Shown here piece after piece: positions 6,653 to 13,415 of a stretch of 13,789 bases of DNA; the stretch's first letter is position 1; each line of letters starts with the position of its first letter. The position numbers and the translations under genes were made by a program. The notes under the pieces are model-generated. The model made no database searches. It saw nothing but the letters and a program-made list of their open reading frames with translations, and was not told the DNA's origin. The DNA comes from Bacteroidales bacterium UBA5235 (GTDB lineage: Bacteria > Bacteroidota > Bacteroidia > Bacteroidales > VadinHA17), in contig DHUL01000053.1 in the NCBI GenBank assembly GCA_002409145.1, positions 30,207 through 43,995 of the forward strand, in the 5' to 3' direction.

Positions 6653-7306
6653 TTATACAAATTTCAGAATTCCGAAGTATTCCGGCCTGTGGTAATCAGG
6701 TTTTTCTGTGCCAACCGGGTTCCATGTAATAAAGTGGGGTGTGGTCAGCTTGTCGCCGCACTTGTAGAAATTAGCCCTGAAGCTTTTGCCTTCCAGGTTG
6801 CCGACATTGTGCCGGAAGAAAGTTTCAAGTGGAATGGCCACGGCGATTGACCATCTGATGTCACCGCTTATCTCGGCAAACGGCTCACTGCCCATGGTGG
6901 TGAGGCGACGGATGTTCCTGACGACGGCAGGGTCGGTACGGACGCTGTCATGACGTCCGTGGCCTGAGCCCATCAGTGTTGTGCCTATGGGATTGAACTC
7001 GAAGTTGTAATAGATGCCGTCATCTTCCGGCGAAACGAAGAACTCAACGCACGAGTCTTCACATACCATCTCGTTGGTGCTGCCCTTTTCGGCCCTGACA
7101 TGCGCCTCCCTGACATAATATTTGATGTAGACCTCCCTTTCGCCCCATGCGATGTTGAATCTTACCTCAGGTTTGTATGTATGGCTCTGCCAGTTCACTG
7201 TTCCTATCTCGTGTCCTTCACCCAGTTCGTCGAGCCGTGCAGATACCTCCGCCATTGGCGGGATTTCCCTGTCTGTCTTCAGCTTTTTGACCTCAATGAT
7301 ACGCAT
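6653..7306 (-). CDS. Carbohydrate-binding family 9-like protein without signal peptide or catalytic domain
   Basis: A 217-residue protein that looks like a stand-alone CBM9-type beta-sandwich, the family of Bacteroidetes proteins annotated as carbohydrate-binding family 9-like. Recognisable segments are VYIKYYVREAHVRA at 59-72, the signature VCEDSCVEFFVSP at 81-93, YYNFEFNPIGTTL at 99-111 and the C-terminal RANFYKCGDKLTTPHF / WNPVGTEKPDYHRPEYFG at 178-212. These are rich in the aromatic and acidic residues used for sugar contacts. The N-terminus (MRIIEVKKLKTD) is charged and not a signal peptide, so it should stay in the cytoplasm unless exported otherwise. No glycosidase domain is attached. 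It lies between ROK2 (118 nt upstream) and PFK (64 nt downstream) in the leftward sugar cluster. It could sense or hold an intracellular sugar, but no activity is established from sequence. Start is ATG at 7304-7306. Confidence 0.83.
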   Translation of the reverse strand: MRIIEVKKLKTDREIPPMAEVSARLDELGEGHEIGTVNWQSHTYKPEVRFNIAWGEREVYIKYYVREAHVRAEKGSTNEMVCEDSCVEFFVSPEDDGIYYNFEFNPIGTTLMGSGHGRHDSVRTDPAVVRNIRRLTTMGSEPFAEISGDIRWSIAVAIPLETFFRHNVGNLEGKSFRANFYKCGDKLTTPHFITWNPVGTEKPDYHRPEYFGILKFV

Positions 7307-7374
7307 AATTTTTAATGCTTTATGTATGACATATCAATTTTATGGAAAATCTTCATGCGGGTTACAATGCTTAA

Positions 7375-7387
7375 TGCCCTACGGGCA
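7375..7387. repeat. Short perfect inverted repeat in the ROK2 to CBM9-like gap
   Basis: TGCCC (7375-7379) and GGGCA (7383-7387) flank a TAC loop, a 5-bp hairpin in an otherwise AT-richer 118-nt gap. It lies about 13 nt from a heptamer tandem repeat. No T-run follows on the minus strand, so it is a weak candidate for a terminator. It may be part of a dispersed intergenic element. Confidence 0.35.
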
Positions 7388-7400
7388 ATTCATGTCAACA

Positions 7401-7421
7401 CTATTGCCTATTGCCTATTGC
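7401..7421. repeat. Heptamer tandem repeat, CTATTGC x3
   Basis: Three exact copies of CTATTGC at 7401-7407, 7408-7414 and 7415-7421 are followed by a degenerate CTGCTATCG. On the minus strand it begins 3 nt after the ROK2 stop (TAG, 7427-7425) and reads as GCAATAG units. It is noncoding and resembles the short heptameric repeats scattered between genes in some bacterial lineages. Slipped-strand copy-number variation is possible. Confidence 0.7.
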
Positions 7422-7424
7422 CTG

Positions 7425-8378
7425 CTATCGTGCTTCCTTCCAGATCAGCGCCGAAGCGCCCAGTATTGCCGCCTGTGCCTCCGGGAGCCCTGACGGCTCC
7501 ACCCTGAAGGTGCCGCGGAAAACAGGTTGCACGAGCTCGTCGGCATATTTTCTCACCGGCACTAAGAGGGCGTCGCCTGCCTTTGCCAGTCCGCCGAAGA
7601 GGTATATGACCTCCGGGCTTGAGAAAATAACCGAGTTGGCTATCCCGAGTGCGATCATCCGGGCAGTCTGGTCAAGGGCTTCCTGAGCGATGAGGTCTCC
7701 GGCCGCCGCGGCTTCAGCGATCCGCCGTGAGGTGATCTCACTGCCCTTTAGCTCCCGCAGCAGGCTCTCATCACGGCGGTCGCTGAGCAGTGATAATACA
7801 GTGCGAACCAACCCTGTGGCTGATGCATAGGTTTCAAGACAGCCGCGGCGGCCGCATCCGCAAATCCGGCCTCCCTCAACCACGGTCATATGACCCAGCT
7901 CTCCGGCAAAACCTGTATGCCCGTACACCACCTCACCATCAACAACGATCCCGCTGCCGAGGCCGGTGCCCAGGGTCAGGATGATGAAGTCCTTCACATC
8001 CTTCGCAGCGCCGAAGATCATCTCACCGAGCGCTGCAGCATTGGCGTCATTGGTGATGCGTGTCTTCAGCTCCGTGCGGCGCTCGGTGATCTTTACCAGC
8101 GGAATGATCCCTTTCCACCGCAGGTTTGGAGCCAGCTCAATTGTCCCCTTGTTGAAGTTGGCATTGGGTGCGCCGATACCTATACCAATAAGCTTCAGCC
8201 CGCTGTGCTCCGCCGCCATCTGCTTCAGCTTCGCGTCAAGCGCAATGACAAAATCATCGGCAAACGCATAATCAGGCGTCGAGAGCCTACCCTCGGCATG
8301 AATGACACCACTGGCATCAACAAAACCAATCATGGTGTTTGTTCCACCAATGTCAACTCCGGCTACTACTTCTCTCAT
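7425..8378 (-). CDS. ROK-family sugar kinase 2 (hexokinase type, possibly mannose or glucose)
   Basis: A 317-residue cytosolic ROK kinase. DIGGTN is at 9-14, ITNDANAAA at 108-116 with predicted catalytic D111, TLGTGLGSG at 135-143, GELGH at 159-163 and CGCGRRGCLE at 173-182. H163, C173, C175 and C180 should hold the structural zinc. All catalytic elements are intact. It starts (ATG at 8376-8378) only 12 nt after the GH125 exo-mannosidase stop, so the two are very likely cotranscribed. A kinase taking the released mannose, or glucose, is therefore the simplest role. ROK kinases next to GH125 genes are also known from streptococcal N-glycan loci. It is a paralogue of the kinase at 2510-3484. 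The pair share long identical blocks such as WKGIIPL and the whole CGCGR-GCLETY region. Substrate preference between them cannot be assigned from sequence. A heptamer repeat begins just after its stop. Confidence 0.95.
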   Translation of the reverse strand: MREVVAGVDIGGTNTMIGFVDASGVIHAEGRLSTPDYAFADDFVIALDAKLKQMAAEHSGLKLIGIGIGAPNANFNKGTIELAPNLRWKGIIPLVKITERRTELKTRITNDANAAALGEMIFGAAKDVKDFIILTLGTGLGSGIVVDGEVVYGHTGFAGELGHMTVVEGGRICGCGRRGCLETYASATGLVRTVLSLLSDRRDESLLRELKGSEITSRRIAEAAAAGDLIAQEALDQTARMIALGIANSVIFSSPEVIYLFGGLAKAGDALLVPVRKYADELVQPVFRGTFRVEPSGLPEAQAAILGASALIWKEAR

Positions 8379-8390
8379 ATGTTATGAATA

Positions 8391-9821
8391 TTATACTTCC
8401 TTCAGCAGCTCAGGCTGTCTCTTGTATGTATCCAGCACGAGCTCACCGAACAGCGTGTTGGCCCATGCAAACCATTTACGGGTGAATTTTGAGGGATCGT
8501 CCTTCATGAACGACTCATGCATGAAGCCCGTTGCGGCATGGGTACTTTTAAGCATCCTGAGTGATGTGATTATATCATGGTTGTTTGAGGCGGTCAGCGC
8601 CTTCATGATGATGGCAATAGGCCATATGCGGCCAAGGCCGGTATGCGGGCTCCCCACACCATGTCCGCTGATGCCTGAAAAATAGTATGGGTTGCTTTTA
8701 CTGAGCACAAATTTACGTGTGCGCAGGTAAAGAGGATCGCTGCGGTCAATGGTTCCAAGGTATGGCATGCTGAGCAGGCTGGGGACATTCGCATCATCCA
8801 TGAAATTGTAGTTGTAGTAACCATCAGTCTCATATGGGATGATCTCTCCATGCTCCGGGTGGATGGTACGTGCATATTTCCCCAGGGCAGCATCGACCTC
8901 ATCAGCGAGCACGGTGGCATCTGCCAGGAGCACCTCATCACGGGTGACATCGGCGGCAATCTCACCCATCTTCCGGAGTGCACTCACTGCAAAATAGTTT
9001 GAAGGAACCAGGAAGGGCCAGGTGGTTGCATCATCTGACGGCCTGAAGATGGATACTATCAGCCCAACCGGATTGACAGGATTGCCATAGCCGGCCCCTG
9101 CAACGGTGTCGGTCTGCCAGCCTGTGACCCGCTGGAACTTATAGGGACCCGGGCTCTCCTTGCGCTGCTGTTCTCTGAATGTCTTGATGATAAGTCTCAT
9201 TGCAGATGACCACGAGGCATCGAAAACGGAAGTGTCTCCGGTGGCTTTCCAGTAGCCGTGAGCCAGCCTGACCGGATAACAGAGCGAGTCTATCTCCCAC
9301 TTGCGCTCATGGAGCTCTGGCTTCATATCGGTCAGGTCATTCATCCATTCGCTCTGGCCGGGACCGTCATTGAAGGCATTGGCATAAGGATCGATGTGAA
9401 TACACTTCACCTGCCTGTTGACCACGCCGGCAATGAGATCCTTTAACTGCGGGTCACGCGAGGCAAGCGGCACATAAGGCCATACCTGGGCAGATGAGTC
9501 GCGCAGCCACATTGCATTGATATCACCTGTTATTACAAAGGTATCGGGCCTGCCCTCCTTTTCGGAGAAGTTGACGGTGGTGTCAAGAGTGTTGGGAAAA
9601 CAGTTTGAAAATAGCCATGCCAGCTCATTATCAGCTCCCAGGAATGACTCAATCTCTTTAATGGTCTCTTCAACGGCTTTGCTGCGGAACTTGCGCAGCC
9701 TGGCTGCTGGTCTCACTGAAGGCCACTTTCCGGCACTGCCTGTGGCAAATGATGGTATGCCTGCAGTGAGCGCTGCCCCGGCCACCATGCTGTTCCTGAT
9801 AAACTTCCTGCGTGTAGACAT
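8391..9821 (-). CDS. GH125 exo-alpha-1,6-mannosidase, Tat-exported
   Basis: A 476-residue member of glycoside hydrolase family 125 (formerly DUF1237), metal-independent exo-acting alpha-1,6-mannosidases that trim N-glycans and yeast or bacterial mannans with inversion. The N-terminus MSTRRKFIRNSMVAGAALTAG is a twin-arginine signal (RRKFI followed by a hydrophobic stretch and cleavage around 26-30), so the enzyme should fold in the cytoplasm and act in the periplasm or outside. Family landmarks are GDINAMWLRDSSAQVWPY at 99-116, WEIDSLCYP at 175-183, FRPSDDATTWPF at 259-270 and GFMHESF at 432-438 before FTRKWFAWANTLFGEL. By spacing, the general acid is probably an Asp of RPSDD and the base E435 of HESF. 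The start ATG (9819-9821) is 4 nt after the lipoprotein stop, and ROK2 follows after 12 nt. Length is normal for the family and no disruption is seen. Confidence 0.95.
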   Translation of the reverse strand: MSTRRKFIRNSMVAGAALTAGIPSFATGSAGKWPSVRPAARLRKFRSKAVEETIKEIESFLGADNELAWLFSNCFPNTLDTTVNFSEKEGRPDTFVITGDINAMWLRDSSAQVWPYVPLASRDPQLKDLIAGVVNRQVKCIHIDPYANAFNDGPGQSEWMNDLTDMKPELHERKWEIDSLCYPVRLAHGYWKATGDTSVFDASWSSAMRLIIKTFREQQRKESPGPYKFQRVTGWQTDTVAGAGYGNPVNPVGLIVSIFRPSDDATTWPFLVPSNYFAVSALRKMGEIAADVTRDEVLLADATVLADEVDAALGKYARTIHPEHGEIIPYETDGYYNYNFMDDANVPSLLSMPYLGTIDRSDPLYLRTRKFVLSKSNPYYFSGISGHGVGSPHTGLGRIWPIAIIMKALTASNNHDIITSLRMLKSTHAATGFMHESFMKDDPSKFTRKWFAWANTLFGELVLDTYKRQPELLKEV

Positions 9822-9825
9822 CTGT

Positions 9826-11628
9826 TTACCTCTTTGTAGCAGGTTTATTCCTCAGGGAGACATCCTTAACATACATCTCCCCTATGTCCCAGTCCTGCTC
9901 CAGAGCCCAGTTGATTTTGACTTCCAGCTCGGCCGGATAATATGTTACCGGGTCGGGCTTCCTGCCAAAATTAAAGTCGCCGGTGGTCCACTTTCCATCT
10001 GAATCCAGGTCATAGATCGCCTTCAGCCTGTACCTGCCCTTTTCAAGAAGCGGGAAAAAGACCTCTCCCGGGCTGGTCAGTGAAGCTTCCTGTATCACTC
10101 TGTCCTTTTCTGCAGTCAGCTGAATTATCACCTTTCCATCGTATCCGGCAAGCTTAACCCTGAGACTTCCATAATCCTCTTCAGTTGCTACAGTGATGCG
10201 GTACATGGCAGAGTCACTTGCCACTCCGAAAATATCGCGGAATGCGCCCTTCCTGCACAGCAGTGTATAGGTCCCTCCCGGCTCGAGCTGAACCTTCATT
10301 AACAGGTGACGTGACGAGGCAGTGTCTCTTGCGAACCTGTACGGAACATCCGTCTGGACCGAATCAACCATCCGGGTAAGGCTTATGAGCGATGTATCGG
10401 GCTCCGCCAGTGGGGTGGCCGAAGTGAACGATGGCACAGTTCCGGGCTTGATTTTTCCTGTAATATTGGACTTGATACCCAGTCCCGGTGTCTTTCCTGA
10501 GCCTCCCCTGGGGGCAGCGGGTTTCATGTACCTGAAACTTATGGTATCGGTTTTTGCGGTAATCGCGCCTGTGCTGTCAGTGAATGGAAAGGTGAGAATG
10601 GCATCAATCAGGTCACGGCTGTAAACATCGGGATTTGTTACCCAGATCATGAATGTATCACGGGCAACATTGTGCTCCATGTACCATGATGAGCTGTCAG
10701 TTTCGGGCAGGTTTACCGATACCTGTCCGCTGTCTGACGGCAGGGCCAGGCCGAAGCCGATGGCCCATGAGCTCTTCCTCTCGGTGAATGTCAGGTATTG
10801 CTTCTTCGGGGGTTGTTGGAAGGCATACAGCCTGTGCAGCCCGAAAACGAACTCATCGGGCTTGGTAGTCTCTGTGGCATTGGCAGGCTTGTATGTGACA
10901 GTGTCAGGCACAAGGCCGAAATAGTTTTCCGGGGTGATGCTGATGACTGAATCACCAAAGGCGAATATCTCATCATCCAGATCATATTTCGTGTTGCCAT
11001 TGAGATCCTTAAGGGCGAAGAGCCTGTAGTTTCCGGGCCTGATGTTGCTTATCATGAACCCTCCCGAAGGATCCGGCCTGGATATATATGCCGGAAGTAT
11101 GGTCCGTGGTGCAGTATCAGACAGATTGGAGTACATTACCACCATAACATCTTCAACTATCTCGAGATCAGAGGCATTGAACACGTTGCCGGTCAGTGAT
11201 AGCGAGTCGAGTACCGGTCCGGTTGAGAAAACGTACTGGTAGTTGTTGATCGGGTTGTTTTCGTTATTGTCGCGAATAGCATCCTGAAAATAGAACGTGT
11301 ATGTGGTACTGTCGGCCAGGTCATCCTCCCAGTTTACAACAAGACTCTTCCCCTTGAGTTTCACCTCGGGCTTTGTTGCCAGTGGAGGCGATACCATAAA
11401 TTTTTCCGTTATACGGTCAAGTACGACATATTCATCGAAAGTGACGGCGAATGATTTGCCGGTGAATAAAACGGTGCCGTTCTCCGGCAGGCTTTTCAGT
11501 ATAACCGGAGGCTCCGTGTCCTTCGGCCCTCCCGAGGGAGCGCTTATCTTTGCACACGAAAGCACAAATAGCGTGACCAGGACTGTCAATCCAAGGCTGC
11601 CTGATATGTATCTCCCGTGATCCACCAC
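9826..11628 (-). CDS. Ig-like (Big_5) domain lipoprotein of Bacteroidetes type
   Basis: A cell-envelope lipoprotein of about 600 residues. The N-terminus is hydrophobic (GLTVLVTLFVLSC), ending in the lipobox VLSC, so Lgt should attach lipid to that cysteine, about residue 25. Next comes the landmark SAPSGGPKDTEPP and a Big_5-type Ig-like domain (about 38-135: FAVTFDEYVVLD, VNWEDDLADSTTYTFYF, NNYQYVFSTG). The rest is beta-rich repeats with DLNGNTKYDLDDE and DLDSDGKWTTGDFNFGRKPDPVTYYPAEL, segments resembling Ca-binding or prealbumin-like modules. There is no enzyme signature. The start is uncertain because there is no in-frame ATG. I give GTG at 11628; GTG at 11625 and TTG at 11634 are alternatives, the last overlapping a TAnnTTTG box. 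It is divergent from lgt, and GH125 starts 4 nt after its stop, so the two are probably coexpressed. Its role is unknown; homologues are often annotated Ig-like domain-containing protein. Confidence 0.88.
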   Translation of the reverse strand: MVDHGRYISGSLGLTVLVTLFVLSCAKISAPSGGPKDTEPPVILKSLPENGTVLFTGKSFAVTFDEYVVLDRITEKFMVSPPLATKPEVKLKGKSLVVNWEDDLADSTTYTFYFQDAIRDNNENNPINNYQYVFSTGPVLDSLSLTGNVFNASDLEIVEDVMVVMYSNLSDTAPRTILPAYISRPDPSGGFMISNIRPGNYRLFALKDLNGNTKYDLDDEIFAFGDSVISITPENYFGLVPDTVTYKPANATETTKPDEFVFGLHRLYAFQQPPKKQYLTFTERKSSWAIGFGLALPSDSGQVSVNLPETDSSSWYMEHNVARDTFMIWVTNPDVYSRDLIDAILTFPFTDSTGAITAKTDTISFRYMKPAAPRGGSGKTPGLGIKSNITGKIKPGTVPSFTSATPLAEPDTSLISLTRMVDSVQTDVPYRFARDTASSRHLLMKVQLEPGGTYTLLCRKGAFRDIFGVASDSAMYRITVATEEDYGSLRVKLAGYDGKVIIQLTAEKDRVIQEASLTSPGEVFFPLLEKGRYRLKAIYDLDSDGKWTTGDFNFGRKPDPVTYYPAELEVKINWALEQDWDIGEMYVKDVSLRNKPATKR

Positions 11629-11631
11629 CTG

Positions 11632-11639
11632 CAAACTTA
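11632..11639 (-). promoter_or_regulatory. Possible -7 promoter element for the lipoprotein / GH125 unit
   Basis: Minus-strand TAAGTTTG fits TAnnTTTG. If used, transcription would begin near 11625, giving an almost leaderless message starting at one of the tandem GTG codons and excluding the TTG at 11634. No clear -33 TTTG is seen upstream. Low confidence, because the motif is short and the gap is AT-rich. Confidence 0.25.
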
Positions 11640-11725
11640 CATCAAATTTTGTTACATGATATGTGTACCACAGGAGCTCTGGCGTGCCTTTTTACCGGAA
11701 ATGGGATAACTGATTCTTTTTTACA

Positions 11726-11733
11726 TAAATTTG
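11726..11733 (+). promoter_or_regulatory. Putative Bacteroidetes -7 promoter element for lgt
   Basis: TAAATTTG matches TAnnTTTG and ends 19 nt before the lgt ATG, implying a leader of about 13 nt. There is no convincing -33 box. The 118-124 nt divergent gap (11635-11752) therefore probably carries promoters for both lgt and the leftward lipoprotein unit. Confidence 0.4.
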
Positions 11734-11752
11734 TAATCCTAACATCATCAGT

Positions 11753-12595
11753 ATGGAGCTTCAGATAATTCCGTGGAATGTTAATCCGGAGATCTTCCGG
11801 ATAGGCAACTTTGCAGTAAGATGGTATGGCCTGCTCTTCGCATCGGGGTTCGTCTTCGGGTACTATATCATGAGAAAGATATTCCATAACGAAGGGTTGT
11901 CAGACGCAACACTTGACAGGTTGACTGTTTACATGGCTATAGGTACCATCGTCGGCGCCAGGCTGGGGCACTGTTTCTTCTATGAACCTGAATACTATCT
12001 CGCCAGGCCGCTGGAGATACTGAAGGTATGGCACGGCGGACTGGCAAGCCATGGTGCAGCCATAGGCATACTGCTGGCGCTCTGGCTCTTTGTGAGGAAG
12101 GAGAAGAAACCGTTCATATGGATCATTGACAGGGTGGTTGTTGTTGTTGCACTCGCAGGGGCGCTTATACGTCTCGGGAACCTGATGAACTCGGAAATCT
12201 ACGGTGTCGAGACTACACTGCCATGGGGATTCGTATTCCTCCGGAACGGAGAGACGGCGCCAAAGCATCCGACCCAGATATACGAGGCGCTTGCATACCT
12301 CATAACTTTCGGCATACTGATGCGCATTTACTGGAAGAACCTCGGGAAGCAAAAACCCGGACTGCTGTTCGGCCTGTTCCTGTTACTTGTATTCGGATTC
12401 AGATTCTTTGTGGAGTATGTGAAAGAAGACCAGGTCGCTTTCGAGGCAGGGATGAAGCTGAACATGGGCCAGTGGCTGAGCATCCCGTTCGTACTGGCAG
12501 GTATCGCTCTACTCATCTGGGCATTCAACCGGAAACAGGCAACGGCACCGGTGGCCGAAAAATGGTCGCCAAAGAATGGCGTCCCTAAAAAATAA
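11753..12595 (+). CDS. lgt: Lgt, prolipoprotein diacylglyceryl transferase
   Basis: A 280-residue inner-membrane enzyme that moves diacylglycerol from phosphatidylglycerol to the lipobox cysteine, the first step of lipoprotein maturation. Several hydrophobic helices alternate with the family motifs: VRWYGLLFASGF at 22-33, GARLGHCFFY at 68-77, HGGLASHGA at 94-102, RLGNLMNSEIYG at 140-151 and HPTQIYEA at 172-179. H100, R140, N143, E148 and G151 match residues known to matter in E. coli Lgt. The last motif reads VEYVKEDQ at 220-227 where E. coli has VEFFREPD, so K224 takes the place of the essential arginine. My impression is that Bacteroidetes enzymes commonly have this form. The start ATG (11753) gives the normal N-terminus just before the first helix. 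It is divergent from a lipoprotein gene that is itself a substrate, and is followed by a terminator facing tetR. Confidence in identity is very high. Confidence 0.97.
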   Translation: MELQIIPWNVNPEIFRIGNFAVRWYGLLFASGFVFGYYIMRKIFHNEGLSDATLDRLTVYMAIGTIVGARLGHCFFYEPEYYLARPLEILKVWHGGLASHGAAIGILLALWLFVRKEKKPFIWIIDRVVVVVALAGALIRLGNLMNSEIYGVETTLPWGFVFLRNGETAPKHPTQIYEALAYLITFGILMRIYWKNLGKQKPGLLFGLFLLLVFGFRFFVEYVKEDQVAFEAGMKLNMGQWLSIPFVLAGIALLIWAFNRKQATAPVAEKWSPKNGVPKK

Positions 12596-12644
12596 CAGAA
12601 GCATCGCCCCGGGCTGGAGAAGACTTTGATGAAGATGTGCTGGT

Positions 12645-12660
12645 CCGGTAGAAATACCGG
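12645..12660. other. Perfect 6-bp hairpin with GAAA loop downstream of lgt
   Basis: CCGGTA (12645-12650), GAAA loop (12651-12654) and TACCGG (12655-12660). GG and CC flank it across one T/C mismatch, which would extend the stem on the plus strand. No T-run follows. It lies in the convergent lgt/tetR gap and may protect the lgt 3' end or back up the adjacent terminator. Confidence 0.5.
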
Positions 12661-12668
12661 CCCGCCTT

Positions 12669-12694
12669 AAGCAGTCCGCTCTTTACTGCTTTTT
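12669..12694 (+). terminator. Intrinsic terminator of lgt
   Basis: AAGCAGT (12669-12675) pairs perfectly with ACTGCTT (12685-12691) around a 9-nt loop, and the stem end runs into a five-T tract (12690-12694). Orientation and position, 74 nt after the lgt stop, fit rho-independent termination. It overlaps the last codons of the convergent tetR gene. Confidence 0.6.
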
Positions 12695-13267
12695 CATTAT
12701 GCCGTTGAAAATCAGGGCCAGGATTGCCTCGAGGCGATAGTTGATATCAATTTCGCGCCTGCGCCAGAAGAGTGGAACTTCCATCCCCTTGAGCATTGTC
12801 TGTATTGCCATGGCGGTATACTCACTGTCATCCACGGAAAAGGTTCCCCTGTTTTTTCCTACATACACGAGCAGACGGATAATGGCCAGTTCCTCGCGGT
12901 CATAACGTGCCCGGATCTTTTCGATGAACTCAAAATGGTCGAGATTCTTGTCAAAGACAGCATTGTAGTAGTTTGAGAGCTTGGCAAACTCCCTCATTCT
13001 CACGTATATATAATTTCGAAGCTTGTCGGGCGGCGAGTCCACCTCCTTGATTGCAGCTGTCAGCCTTCTGCGCAGCTGGTTCGCCTCATACAGTACAACT
13101 GCTTCGAAAATCTCCTCCTTGCTCCCGAAGTAGTAATAAATAGAGCTCTTCCCCTTTTTTAAGGCACTCGATATCTCATCCATCGTGGTCTTTCTGAAGC
13201 CGTAATGACTGAAAATCCTGCTTGCTGTCCGGATGATCCGTGCCCTGTATTCCTCCTTATCTACCAT
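12683..13267 (-). CDS. TetR/AcrR-family transcriptional regulator
   Basis: A 194-residue DNA-binding protein. The N-terminal helix-turn-helix domain spans about 8-57 (IIRTASRIFSHYGFRKTTMDEI, then a recognition-helix region ending SSIYYYFGSKEEIFEAV), which is the TetR consensus. The C-terminal part is mostly helical and variable (LSNYYNAVFDKNLDHFEF, AMAIQTMLKGMEVPLF), forming the ligand-binding and dimer domain, so the ligand is unknown. Members usually repress neighbouring genes and often themselves. It is transcribed divergently from mtnA across a 148-nt AT-rich gap, so that gene or itself is the likely target. It is convergent with lgt, whose terminator overlaps its 3' end. Start is ATG at 13265-13267, about 11 nt after the expected transcription start from a TAnnTTTG box. 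In Bacteroidetes, TetR proteins of this shape (YYYFGSKEEIF) are common and not functionally diagnostic. Confidence 0.93.
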   Translation of the reverse strand: MVDKEEYRARIIRTASRIFSHYGFRKTTMDEISSALKKGKSSIYYYFGSKEEIFEAVVLYEANQLRRRLTAAIKEVDSPPDKLRNYIYVRMREFAKLSNYYNAVFDKNLDHFEFIEKIRARYDREELAIIRLLVYVGKNRGTFSVDDSEYTAMAIQTMLKGMEVPLFWRRREIDINYRLEAILALIFNGIMKKQ

Positions 13268-13284
13268 ATGATTTTACTCTTATG

Positions 13285-13292
13285 CAAAGATA
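13285..13292 (-). promoter_or_regulatory. Putative -7 promoter element for the tetR gene
   Basis: Minus-strand TATCTTTG matches TAnnTTTG, 17 nt before the ATG. A TTTG occurs farther upstream, but the spacer is about 25 nt, longer than the usual 19, so the -33 element is doubtful. Confidence 0.4.
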
Positions 13293-13396
13293 ATCAATAA
13301 ATTCTAAGGAGGTGGAACAAAGGGGTCGGATATTCGAAAATGATTGTGATTGAATTATGTAACAGTTTAAATAATCATAATAAGGGTAATTATTGT

Positions 13397-13404
13397 TAAT
13401 TTTG
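13397..13404 (+). promoter_or_regulatory. Putative -7 promoter element for mtnA
   Basis: TAATTTTG matches TAnnTTTG. Transcription would start near 13411, which leaves almost no leader for ATG 13416 but about 23 nt for ATG 13434. The surrounding AATTA-TTGT-TAATT inverted repeat (13388-13401) overlaps the box and could be an operator, though the sequence is very AT-rich. Confidence 0.4.
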
Positions 13405-13415
13405 TTGATTAATTC

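Noticed and set aside
7401..7421. CRISPR-like array
   Set aside because: The repeats are 7 nt, directly abutting without spacers and only three in number; there are no cas genes.
12223..12588. 121-codon plus-strand frame inside lgt
   Set aside because: An alternate frame of a fully intact lgt with an arginine/proline-rich translation typical of a shifted frame.
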